Source: Treponema sp.
GTDB lineage: Bacteria; Spirochaetota; Spirochaetia; Treponematales; Breznakiellaceae
Assembly (NCBI GenBank): GCA_031288575.1
Contig: JAITRD010000066.1
Coordinates: 1-8,527 of the forward strand
DNA: 8,527 nucleotides
Reading direction: 5' to 3'
Made by a program: the position numbers and the translations under genes
In this document: piece by piece, positions 1-6,071 of the stretch
How positions within the stretch are numbered: the stretch's first letter is position 1
Layout: each line of letters opens with the position of its first letter
Notes under the pieces: generated by a model
The model's database searches: none
Seen by the model: only the letters and a program-made list of their open reading frames with translations
What the model was told of the DNA's origin: nothing

Positions 1-1916
1 CCCACCGTGTCTTCTTTGCGGTAAGTACTAGTACCATAAATCGCGTGGCCATAACCACTCGGGAAGTTGCCGGAGGAGTCCTCCTTTACGAAATTGGAAT
101 TGACCGGGTCAGTGGAGTCATACCCATAAATAGTACCGCCGTTCTTTTTGAAAGTGACATCGACCTTGGGCTGGATGTGTAAAAACACCCCGCCGCCACG
201 AAGAAGTCTGGGGGGGTCATTGCTGGCGTAATTGCCGGATATTACCCCGTCGTTCATGATAAAGGTTCCGGATACCATTACCCCCCCGCCGATCGAGCGG
301 GCGGAATTGCCGGATATTACCCCGCCGTTCATGGTAAACCCAGCCATGTTCACAGCTACCCCCCCGGCCTTGATACTATTCGTATTAAGCCCCTCCAGAA
401 CCAGGTTCCCGGCCAGGGTTACCTGGGCGCCGTTCCATATATCCAACAGCCTCGTATCGTTCCCTATAGCCGTTGTTGCCTTGAGCTTCCCGCCGGGGCT
501 CAACGAACCATCGGTCAGGAGTATGGGCGGATAGATCGAACTCCTATTGTCTATGAGAATCTCGCTCTTTACCGGCACCTCACCCAGAATAACGATAGCG
601 GCATAGGCTTCGGAATTACTACCATACCGCCAGGAATTGTCCGCGACATAGGCAGCGGTTATTTCTTCCACCGCCTTTTGTACCGTCTTCAAAGGCGCGG
701 TTTTGGCCCCCGTGCCGATACCGATAGTATCACTCCCGTTGGACGCAACGTACCATGTCTTGTGCACGGTAATACCATCGGGGACCAGGAATTCCTGTAC
801 CGTAAACGCCACCGCGCCGTTCCCGTTATAACCGGACTCGTTGCCGAATTTATCGAAATCCGTATTGCCATCCTGCGCCTCGTCGTTTACCCCGTTGCGG
901 ATGATCCACTCCGGTACGCCGTCGCTAAAAACAGAATACCCCGATGTTGCCGTCCAGCTCCCGGAACCGCTCAGGCTAAAGGGCGCGTACTTCAGATTGA
1001 AGTTGACCGACCCGGTCTGCCCCACCGTCCCGGTATACGATGCGGGTAGACTCAGGGTTACCGTATTGCCGGATAGACTGGGTGTAGGCGGAGAGGTCAC
1101 CTGCGTTCCTTCCGAAACCACCGAGGAACTCAGCGGGGTCTTGAACAAATCGCTCCCCACCTGCGCCGACGTCAGGTCGATGAACCCGCTCTCCTCATTC
1201 CCGGTAGTTTGGCCTGTATACCGTTTGACGGTCCACTGCACATCCCACGCTCCCGGAACCAGTTGCGCCCCGCTCCCCAGTACCGGCTGTACCACCGTGT
1301 CAGCGTCGTCAGTCGGGATAAACTCCGTGTCCACCCATATCGGGTACATATCGAGGGTGGCCGGATTGAGTCCCGCCTTTACCTTCAGATCCGGCTTCAC
1401 CACCCCCGCGTACAACAGGGTCGGCGGCTTGTCATCATCATAGTCATAGTCGTCGTCCGGGCCCTCGCCGGCTCTATACTTCCGCTCCCAGTGCCCCTGG
1501 AGCATGAGGATCTTATAGGTCTTGTCCACTTCAACATTGTAGAGGACAATGGTCCCGTGGTCATCGGCAAGGTTTAGCCGGCGGTGTTCAAAGATCTCCA
1601 CGACTTTATTCGTGGCCGTATCCAGCAGGAACACCTGGATGAAGTTCCTGATGTGGGTCCCCTTTATCCGGGCGGCGCTTGGTCCCAGGACCTCGCGGCC
1701 TCCGCCGCCCGCATCCAGGTATATGGTTACCTCAAAGGGCTCATGCCCTACGGGCGCGGCGTCTGCGGGCGCGGCTTCGCCGGTCCGGGAATCGTCGCCG
1801 GACGCCTCTGCTTCCGGGAATGAGAAATCGACCGCGGCGGGGTTAAAACACCCCGCCACAAGGATCATTGCCAGGATCCCTGCCGCTGCTAGTAGACTGT
1901 GTTTCACCGTATTCAT
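1..1916 (-). CDS. Putative surface lipoprotein with right-handed beta-helix domain (partial, 3' end beyond window)
   Basis: The reading frame is open from the ATG at 1916 to the window edge, giving 638 codons without a stop; the C-terminus is missing. Residues 1-23 form a lipoprotein signal peptide: a Lys near the N-terminus, a hydrophobic core, and lipobox VAGC with the lipidated Cys at 23. An Ala/Glu/Asp-rich linker follows (30-60), then a beta-rich region of unknown family (61-380) with an acidic Asp/Tyr patch at 154-162. 'WYVASNGSDT' at 388-397 plus 'KTAPLKTVQKAVEEI' resembles the entry of parallel beta-helix (pectate-lyase-like) proteins. Gly/Asn-rich coils follow, with TMNGGVISGN (528-537) and IMNDGVISGN (553-562) as tandem 25-residue units, then GGTIYGYDS and GYGHAIYG (593-628), a tail I associate with large Treponema lipoprotein families. 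The start is fixed by AAGGAG at 1923-1928. Anchoring and probable surface exposure are inferred; the ligand or function is unknown. Confidence 0.85.
   Translation of the reverse strand, partial: MNTVKHSLLAAAGILAMILVAGCFNPAAVDFSFPEAEASGDDSRTGEAAPADAAPVGHEPFEVTIYLDAGGGGREVLGPSAARIKGTHIRNFIQVFLLDTATNKVVEIFEHRRLNLADDHGTIVLYNVEVDKTYKILMLQGHWERKYRAGEGPDDDYDYDDDKPPTLLYAGVVKPDLKVKAGLNPATLDMYPIWVDTEFIPTDDADTVVQPVLGSGAQLVPGAWDVQWTVKRYTGQTTGNEESGFIDLTSAQVGSDLFKTPLSSSVVSEGTQVTSPPTPSLSGNTVTLSLPASYTGTVGQTGSVNFNLKYAPFSLSGSGSWTATSGYSVFSDGVPEWIIRNGVNDEAQDGNTDFDKFGNESGYNGNGAVAFTVQEFLVPDGITVHKTWYVASNGSDTIGIGTGAKTAPLKTVQKAVEEITAAYVADNSWRYGSNSEAYAAIVILGEVPVKSEILIDNRSSIYPPILLTDGSLSPGGKLKATTAIGNDTRLLDIWNGAQVTLAGNLVLEGLNTNSIKAGGVAVNMAGFTMNGGVISGNSARSIGGGVMVSGTFIMNDGVISGNYASNDPPRLLRGGGVFLHIQPKVDVTFKKNGGTIYGYDSTDPVNSNFVKEDSSGNFPSGYGHAIYGTSTYRKEDTV
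231..335. repeat. 75-bp tandem repeat in the beta-helix coding region
   Basis: The 30-base block at 231-260 recurs at 306-335 with two differences, a spacing of 75 bp or exactly 25 codons. It encodes IMNDGVISGN and TMNGGVISGN. Because the period is in frame, unequal recombination would add or remove whole beta-helix coils without breaking the gene. Confidence 0.7.
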
Positions 1917-1922
1917 ACGAAA

Positions 1923-1928
1923 CTCCTT
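1923..1928 (-). promoter_or_regulatory. Ribosome binding site of the lipoprotein gene
   Basis: AAGGAG on the minus strand lies six nucleotides before the ATG at 1916. It decides the start and rules out the out-of-frame TTG-initiated frame that runs over the same bases. Just upstream, overlapping short palindromes (cgttcc/ggaacg at 1932-1946; ttcccg/cgggaa at 1934-1950) could form a hairpin close to this site in the mRNA. Confidence 0.75.
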
Positions 1929-1988
1929 GTGCGTTCCCGCGGAACGGGAAGATTAGTGGGGAAAAAGAAGGACCAAAGGGGAAACAAT

Positions 1989-2069
1989 AAAAACCGGCGC
2001 AAAACCGGGTGTGTGTGAGAATTGGTAAAGAAAGAAGTAAAAAAACGAAACGCCCCGCCGGCAAGGCGG
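1989..2069 (-). promoter_or_regulatory. Two GC hairpins in the lipoprotein mRNA leader (possible attenuator)
   Basis: Read on the minus strand, a 5-bp GC hairpin (arms 2055-2059 and 2065-2069, loop TTGCC) is followed some ten bases later by a T7 run (2039-2045). A second, 4-bp hairpin (CCGG at 2005-2008 and 1994-1997) is followed directly by T5 (1989-1993). Both lie between a short upstream ORF and the lipoprotein start. The layout resembles weak intrinsic terminators in a leader, but the stems are short, so a regulatory role is only a suggestion. Confidence 0.25.
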
Positions 2070-2081
2070 AAAAGGTAAATC

Positions 2082-2180
2082 CTAGTAAACCGATAAGGGG
2101 GGAGTAATAGAGAAGAAAACAGACAAAAGGAGCCTATCAGCGGGAACGGACAGCTTAGGGTTCATGGGAAAAAATGCCAC
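2082..2180 (-). CDS. Candidate 32-aa upstream ORF / leader peptide (hypothetical)
   Basis: A GTG at 2180 opens a 32-codon frame ending in TAG at 2084-2082. It is preceded at eight nucleotides by AAAGGAGAGG (2189-2198), one of the best ribosome binding sites in the window, which itself sits just downstream of a strong promoter. The peptide starts VAFFPMNPKL and has a hydrophobic stretch LLLSVFFSI (17-25) flanked by prolines. An in-frame ATG at codon 6 is an alternative but less well-placed start. I recognise no family. It could be a translated leader controlling the lipoprotein gene 165 nt downstream, a small membrane peptide, or a chance frame. The codon run is short, so coding status rests on the ribosome binding site and promoter position alone. 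Confidence 0.35.
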   Translation of the reverse strand: MAFFPMNPKLSVPADRLLLSVFFSITPPLSVY

Positions 2181-2188
2181 GGTAGGTT

Positions 2189-2198
2189 CCTCTCCTTT
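2189..2198 (-). promoter_or_regulatory. Strong Shine-Dalgarno sequence in the lipoprotein leader
   Basis: AAAGGAGAGG on the minus strand is eight bases before a GTG (2180) and about 280 bases before the lipoprotein ATG, so it cannot serve the lipoprotein directly. It lies within about ten bases of the predicted transcription start, so translation would begin almost at the mRNA 5' end. Confidence 0.45.
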
Positions 2199-2207
2199 GT
2201 AAATTTA

Positions 2208-2236
2208 AATATAGCGAGGTATTAAGAAAAAATCAA
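2208..2236 (-). promoter_or_regulatory. Promoter of the lipoprotein transcript
   Basis: The minus strand has TTGATT (2236-2231), a 17-nt spacer, and TATATT (2213-2208), matching the sigma-70-type consensus at 4/6 and 5/6 with ideal spacing. The sequence upstream (2237-2260) is almost pure A/T with an A9 tract on the minus strand, like an UP element. Transcription would start near 2201, leaving a leader of about 285 nt. Confidence 0.6.
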
Positions 2237-2260
2237 GAAAAATACGATTTTTTTTTGAAA

Positions 2261-2300
2261 TTCGGTAAAAATCCCGAAAACCCACAAGAGCCTATGGCTC
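2261..2300 (-). terminator. Weak terminator candidate after the last transporter gene
   Basis: Five bases after the ATPase stop codon, the minus strand forms a 5-bp hairpin GAGCC-ATA-GGCTC (2288-2300), followed by TTGTGGGTTTT. A second AT-richer hairpin follows (TTCGG/CCGAA, arms 2274-2278 and 2261-2265). Neither has a clean U-run directly after the stem, so termination may be partial and the lipoprotein could receive read-through. Confidence 0.3.
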
Positions 2301-2305
2301 CGTCA

Positions 2306-3310
2306 TCAGGTAGATCCCGGATACCGGGGCTGCTCAAGGATTTGGTGGCAGGCGGCCCAGTGGCCGGCGCTGATCTGTCGCAGTTCCGGTTCGCTTACCG
2401 TACAAACTTCGCGGATCATGCTGCACCGGGTATGAAAACGGCATCCTTGGGGAATGTGGTAGGCGCTGGGTACGTCACCGGGTAGTTCCGTGCGTTTCCG
2501 CCGCCTGCCGGTATCCGGTATAGGGATGGCCCCGATGAGGCCCCGGGTATACGGGTGCAGGGGATGGTTATAGAGTTCATGTTTATCGGCAAGCTCCAAT
2601 AGTTTTCCCAGGTACATCACCGCGATACGGTCGCTGATATGCTTTACCACGCTCAGGTCATGGGAGATGAACAGGCTGGTGAGTTTCCTCCTGTTTTGCA
2701 GGGATCGGATAAGGTTTAATACCTGGGCCCGTACGGAAACATCCAGTGCCGAGAGGGGTTCATCAAATACAACAAACTCAGGATTCAGTACCAGCGACCG
2801 GGCGATACCGATACGCTGTCTCTGCCCCCCGGAGAATTCATGGGGGAAACGCCCCAAATGACGGCTTGAGAGACCGACCTCCTCAAGGACCCTGGCCGCC
2901 GCTTCCCTGCGTTCTGTTTTGATCCCTATCTTGAATACCGCAAGCGGAGCGGTAACGATTTCTTCCACCGTCATCCGGGGATTAAGGGATGCATACGGGT
3001 CCTGAAACACTATTTGCATCCTGCGGCGCATGCCGCGCAGGGCCTTCTTAGGCATATCCAGGAGTTCTTCTCCCTGGTAGCGGACAGACCCTCCGCTGGC
3101 CGGTATAAGACGCAGGATAATCCTTCCCAGGGTTGATTTACCGCAGCCTGACTCTCCCACCAACCCCAGGGTTTCACCTTCCCGGATGCTGAAACTTACG
3201 CCATCCACGGCGCGCAGGATTTTTTTTCCCTCCCCCAAAAAACTCCCCCGGCCCTGATAAAATTTACTGAGTCCTGAAACCGTGATTAAACCGTTACCGT
3301 CCATCTTCAT
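2306..3310 (-). CDS. oppF: Oligopeptide/dipeptide ABC transporter ATP-binding protein (OppF/DppF type)
   Basis: This 334-residue cytoplasmic ATPase would be one of two nucleotide-binding subunits driving a peptide-class importer. All ABC motifs are present: Walker A GESGCGKST (52-60), Q-loop Q103 in VFQDP, signature FSGGQRQR (159-166), Walker B VVFDEP (180-185, catalytic E184), D-loop SALD (187-190) and H-loop H217. The C-terminal oligopeptide-transporter extension has HPYTRGL (252-258) and four cysteines in CX5CX6CX17C (290, 296, 303, 321), which bind an iron-sulfur cluster in structurally studied family members. NPRMTVEEIV after the Q-loop favours the F-type subunit. Its ATG overlaps the preceding gene's TGA as ATGA, so translation is probably coupled. 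An in-frame ATG two codons downstream is a possible alternative start. The gene is intact and full length; ligand specificity is not readable. Confidence 0.95.
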   Translation of the reverse strand: MKMDGNGLITVSGLSKFYQGRGSFLGEGKKILRAVDGVSFSIREGETLGLVGESGCGKSTLGRIILRLIPASGGSVRYQGEELLDMPKKALRGMRRRMQIVFQDPYASLNPRMTVEEIVTAPLAVFKIGIKTERREAAARVLEEVGLSSRHLGRFPHEFSGGQRQRIGIARSLVLNPEFVVFDEPLSALDVSVRAQVLNLIRSLQNRRKLTSLFISHDLSVVKHISDRIAVMYLGKLLELADKHELYNHPLHPYTRGLIGAIPIPDTGRRRKRTELPGDVPSAYHIPQGCRFHTRCSMIREVCTVSEPELRQISAGHWAACHQILEQPRYPGST

Positions 3311-4338
3311 TTACTTGATCCGCGGGCGGGTCCATGCCCAAGAACCCGCTTGCGCGGGGAAGTTTCAATGTGGGGCGGGTCATATAAAAAGCAAGCCACC
3401 ACGGCGTCTTCATGAGCGGTAAGTTCAGGCTGCGTATGTCCGCATTTGGCCAGAGCGTTTCCGCACCGGTCAAAAAAACGGCAGCCGGGGGACATCCCGC
3501 TCAGGTCGGGCACCGTACCGGGAATAATGTCCAGCATATCCACATCCCTATCCGGACTGGGTATGGACCGTAAAAGGCCGCGGGTGTAGGGGTGTTTGGG
3601 GCTTTGAAAAATATCGGCCACCGGGGCGTACTCTACCCCTTTACCGGCGTACATCACCATTACCCGGTCCGCCATTTCGGCGATGACTCCCATATCATGG
3701 GTGATAAGTATAACGGCCATGCCCAGCGTTTCCCGCAGGGAACGGATGAGGGCCAAAATTTGCGCCTGAATTGAAACATCCAAAGCCGTAGTAGGTTCGT
3801 CGGCAATGAGCAGCTTGGGGCCGCCGGCAAGGGCCATCGCTATCATCACCCGCTGGCGCATACCGCCGGAAAGCTGGTGAGGATATTCGGAAAAACGCAG
3901 CCGGGGGGACGGAATGCCCGCCTGCCCCAGGATTTCTATTACCGCTGTCCTGGCCTGGGCTGCGGAAAAGCCCCGGTGCAGGATAAAAGGTTCCATCACC
4001 TGCCTGCCTATGGTCATAGAAGGGGTCAGGGACGTCAGGGGATCCTGAAAAATCATGGATATCCGGCTGCCCCGGATTTTACACATGCTTTTTTCGTCCA
4101 GCCGGACCAGATCCGTATCCTCAAATAGTATGCTGCCTTCCAGTACGCGTCCGTTTTGGGGCAGAAGACCCATAACCGCAAAAGAACTGACACTCTTTCC
4201 GCAGCCTGATTCTCCCACAATACCGAGAATCTCCCCCTGGCCGACATGGAAATCAACGCCGTCCACGGGGACCGTCATCCCTTCTTCGGTTTCAAAGCCG
4301 ACCCGTAAACCGCGTACCGAAAGCAGCGTACCCGTCAT
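3307..4338 (-). CDS. oppD: Oligopeptide/dipeptide ABC transporter ATP-binding protein (OppD/DppD type)
   Basis: This is the second ATPase subunit, 343 residues. It has Walker A GESGCGKSV (42-50), Q-loop Q98 in IFQDP, signature LSGGMRQR (156-163), Walker B LLIADEP (176-182, catalytic E181), D-loop TALD (184-187) and H-loop H214. The GGMRQRV signature and EPTTALDV are typical of the D subunit. The C-terminal extension has HPYTRGLL (249-256) and four cysteines (286, 292, 299, 316) in the pattern expected for an iron-sulfur site. I chose the ATG at 4338, five bases after the binding-protein stop codon. A TTG at 4374 would add twelve residues, but it lies inside the upstream gene, has no ribosome binding site, and extends past the usual N-terminus. 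No strong Shine-Dalgarno precedes 4338, so coupling to the upstream gene is likely. Confidence 0.94.
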   Translation of the reverse strand: MTGTLLSVRGLRVGFETEEGMTVPVDGVDFHVGQGEILGIVGESGCGKSVSSFAVMGLLPQNGRVLEGSILFEDTDLVRLDEKSMCKIRGSRISMIFQDPLTSLTPSMTIGRQVMEPFILHRGFSAAQARTAVIEILGQAGIPSPRLRFSEYPHQLSGGMRQRVMIAMALAGGPKLLIADEPTTALDVSIQAQILALIRSLRETLGMAVILITHDMGVIAEMADRVMVMYAGKGVEYAPVADIFQSPKHPYTRGLLRSIPSPDRDVDMLDIIPGTVPDLSGMSPGCRFFDRCGNALAKCGHTQPELTAHEDAVVACFLYDPPHIETSPRKRVLGHGPARGSSK

Positions 4339-4343
4339 AATGG

Positions 4344-5930
4344 TTATCTCAGGTCCCACTCCCAGGTTGCCCAACGTTCGGAAGCAAAGTCTTCCGGCTT
4401 TACGTTACCCAGGCGTTTATTATAGGCAATCAGGGTATTGGGAGAGTAGAGGACGGGCAGGGCGGCAATTTCACGATGCCGCCGTTGGTATTGGTTAAAG
4501 AACGGCGCCCTGGTTTCAAAGGTAAGGGCGTTGATCCCCTTGTCGATTATGTCGGAGAGTTCATAGCTTTTCAGCAACGCGAAATTCACTTCGCTTTCGG
4601 GGTGTATCATTTCACGGCTCTCGCTGGGATCCATCACGCCGCCTGAGCCTATCACCCCTATATCGTGTTTGCCTTCCCGCATTTCACGCATGAGCGTTGA
4701 AAAGTCTACCAGATTGATCCTGACCTTGAGGCCGACGGCTTCCAGGTTTTGCTGAATCAGCACCGCCGCCTGTTCGCGGCTGGCATTTCCGGAAGGTACA
4801 TAAAAAATCAGTTCCTGGTTAAGGGGGAAATTTTCCCGCCGTAAAATCTCCCGTGCCCGCGGGGGATCATACCAGACCGCTACGGAAGGGTCATAATAGG
4901 GATTAGCGGGCACAATGGGGGTAACTACCGGTACGCCCTGTCCCTGGTACACCAAATCGACCAGGGCTTGGCGGTTGATGGACATGGAAATGGCCTGGCG
5001 TACGGCTTCGGTGAGGTAAGGTTTTTCGGTATTGATAAGCAGGGTTTGGTAATTAGTGGTAGGGACCGACTGGGTTATCAAATGGGACTGAGCCTGGGCA
5101 AGGGCCCAATCCGCCAGCACTATGCTGCCCAGAGCGGGTATATCCACTTCTCCGCTTATAAGACTTGCCAGAAGACTGTTCGCGGGAACCACCCGTACCA
5201 CAAGCCGGTCAAATTTCGGCGCTCCCAAAAAATAATTCGTATTGGCGGTATACTCAATCCGTTCCCCTTCTATTTTGCTCACGAATTTAAACGGGCCGGT
5301 TCCTATGGGATTGGTTTCCCAGGTTTCAGGGGCATTGATCAGGGTTGTGGTTTTTCCTTCAAGAAGATGCTTGGGCAGGATGAATACGTTGTTTAAACTG
5401 GTCAGGAGGGTTTCATAGAACATGGCGCCACGCATGCCTATAACCACGGTGTTTCTGTCCACCGCCCTGACCGAGATGGACTTGGGGGCGGTCTCGGCGC
5501 CTGAATTATCCACGCCGGCAATATACGCCAGGTAGTGGCGGCTTACCGCTTCTACCGCGGGATTAGAATACAACTGAAAGGTGAATACCACATCATCGGC
5601 GGTAAAGGGCCTGCCGTCATGCCAGCGGGCGTTCCGGTTCAAATGAAAGGTTATCTCGGTAGAATCGGTATTGATTTCCCAACTGTCCGCCAGTTCGGGG
5701 GCATATTCGCCGTTCCCCTTGGAGGAAGTGAGTTTGTTGTAAATTTGCCCGCACACAAAACGGTTGTAGGCGGCGCTCGAATTCAGTGGCATCAGGGTTT
5801 CCCACGCGTTGGTAATGGCAATGGTAACTACCTTTTCGGATGATCGCTCCGACCTGGGGGAGGCCCCGACAGCCTGAATCCCAATGAATAGCGCCAGAAT
5901 ACCGGCAACTACTGTCTTTGTTCTTTTCAT
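4344..5930 (-). CDS. Extracellular solute-binding protein, family 5 (peptide-class importer)
   Basis: This 528-residue exported binding protein would capture the ligand and deliver it to the permease. The N-terminus MKRTKTVVAGILALFIGIQAVGA is a Sec signal peptide with a plausible cleavage before S24. There is no lipobox cysteine, so it is probably free in the periplasm rather than lipidated. Family-5 landmarks follow: YAPELADSWEIN (76-87), ITFHLNRNARWHDGRPFTADDVVFTF (93-118), NPIGTGPF (207-214), EAVRQAISMSINRQALV (308-324) and YDPPRAREILRREN (354-367). The length is normal. The start is the ATG at 5930, because AAAGGTGG (5936-5943) lies five bases before it; a GTG at 5939 would sit inside that site. 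The gene has its own upstream promoter. Although OppA-like, the family also binds nickel, opines and sugars, so no symbol is given. Confidence 0.93.
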   Translation of the reverse strand: MKRTKTVVAGILALFIGIQAVGASPRSERSSEKVVTIAITNAWETLMPLNSSAAYNRFVCGQIYNKLTSSKGNGEYAPELADSWEINTDSTEITFHLNRNARWHDGRPFTADDVVFTFQLYSNPAVEAVSRHYLAYIAGVDNSGAETAPKSISVRAVDRNTVVIGMRGAMFYETLLTSLNNVFILPKHLLEGKTTTLINAPETWETNPIGTGPFKFVSKIEGERIEYTANTNYFLGAPKFDRLVVRVVPANSLLASLISGEVDIPALGSIVLADWALAQAQSHLITQSVPTTNYQTLLINTEKPYLTEAVRQAISMSINRQALVDLVYQGQGVPVVTPIVPANPYYDPSVAVWYDPPRAREILRRENFPLNQELIFYVPSGNASREQAAVLIQQNLEAVGLKVRINLVDFSTLMREMREGKHDIGVIGSGGVMDPSESREMIHPESEVNFALLKSYELSDIIDKGINALTFETRAPFFNQYQRRHREIAALPVLYSPNTLIAYNKRLGNVKPEDFASERWATWEWDLR

Positions 5931-5935
5931 ACATA

Positions 5936-5943
5936 CCACCTTT
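5936..5943 (-). promoter_or_regulatory. Ribosome binding site of the binding-protein gene
   Basis: AAAGGTGG on the minus strand lies five nucleotides before the ATG at 5930. A competing out-of-frame ATG at 5934 and an in-frame GTG at 5939 are too close to, or inside, this site, so it fixes the start. Confidence 0.65.
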
Positions 5944-5968
5944 GTTATAAGATATATTTCAAAGTTAA

Positions 5969-5985
5969 CCTATATAATTTATAGG
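5969..5985. repeat. Inverted repeat over the -10 region (candidate operator)
   Basis: CCTATA, five bases, TATAGG forms a symmetric 17-bp site (arms 5969-5974 and 5980-5985) that overlaps the predicted -10 box (5978-5983) of the binding-protein promoter. A GTTAAC palindrome abuts it (5964-5969). The position suits a repressor operator, but A/T-rich promoter DNA produces such symmetry easily. Confidence 0.3.
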
Positions 5986-6005
5986 ATATAGATCAATTAT
6001 GTCAA
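5978..6005 (-). promoter_or_regulatory. Internal promoter driving the binding protein and ATPases
   Basis: The minus strand has a perfect -35 TTGACA (6005-6000), a 16-nt spacer and TATAAA (5983-5978), the best sigma-70-type promoter in the window. It lies in the 141-nt gap (5931-6071) between the second permease and the binding protein. Transcription would start near 5971, giving a leader of about 40 nt. No convincing terminator is seen in the gap, so transcripts from upstream can probably run through. Confidence 0.7.
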
Positions 6006-6071
6006 GCATGGTACGGGAATTTATTTGGTAAAAGCTCGAATTTTGTCAGCGGTACGGCAGGGCGCCGGGCC

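Noticed and set aside
841..1443. Plus-strand open frame of 200 residues
   Set aside because: It lies wholly antisense to the lipoprotein gene, has biased Ser/Pro/Thr composition and no recognisable family, and the minus strand shows a coherent lipoprotein.
1843..2064. Minus-strand frame of 73 residues with a hydrophobic N-terminus, starting at TTG
   Set aside because: It overlaps the lipoprotein start in another frame, has no ribosome binding site before its TTG, and its apparent hydrophobicity comes from the T-rich leader.
2237..2252. AT-only palindrome (AAAAAT-ACG-ATTTTT) as a terminator
   Set aside because: An all-A/U 6-bp stem is too weak; the tract fits better as upstream A/T-rich promoter DNA.
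4339..4374. Twelve-residue extension of the D-type ATPase from TTG 4374
   Set aside because: It lies inside the binding-protein gene, lacks a ribosome binding site, and extends beyond the usual family N-terminus.
5931..6071. Possible riboswitch between the second permease and the binding protein
   Set aside because: The gap is largely an A/T-rich promoter with a leader of about 40 nt, too short and unstructured for a known riboswitch class.
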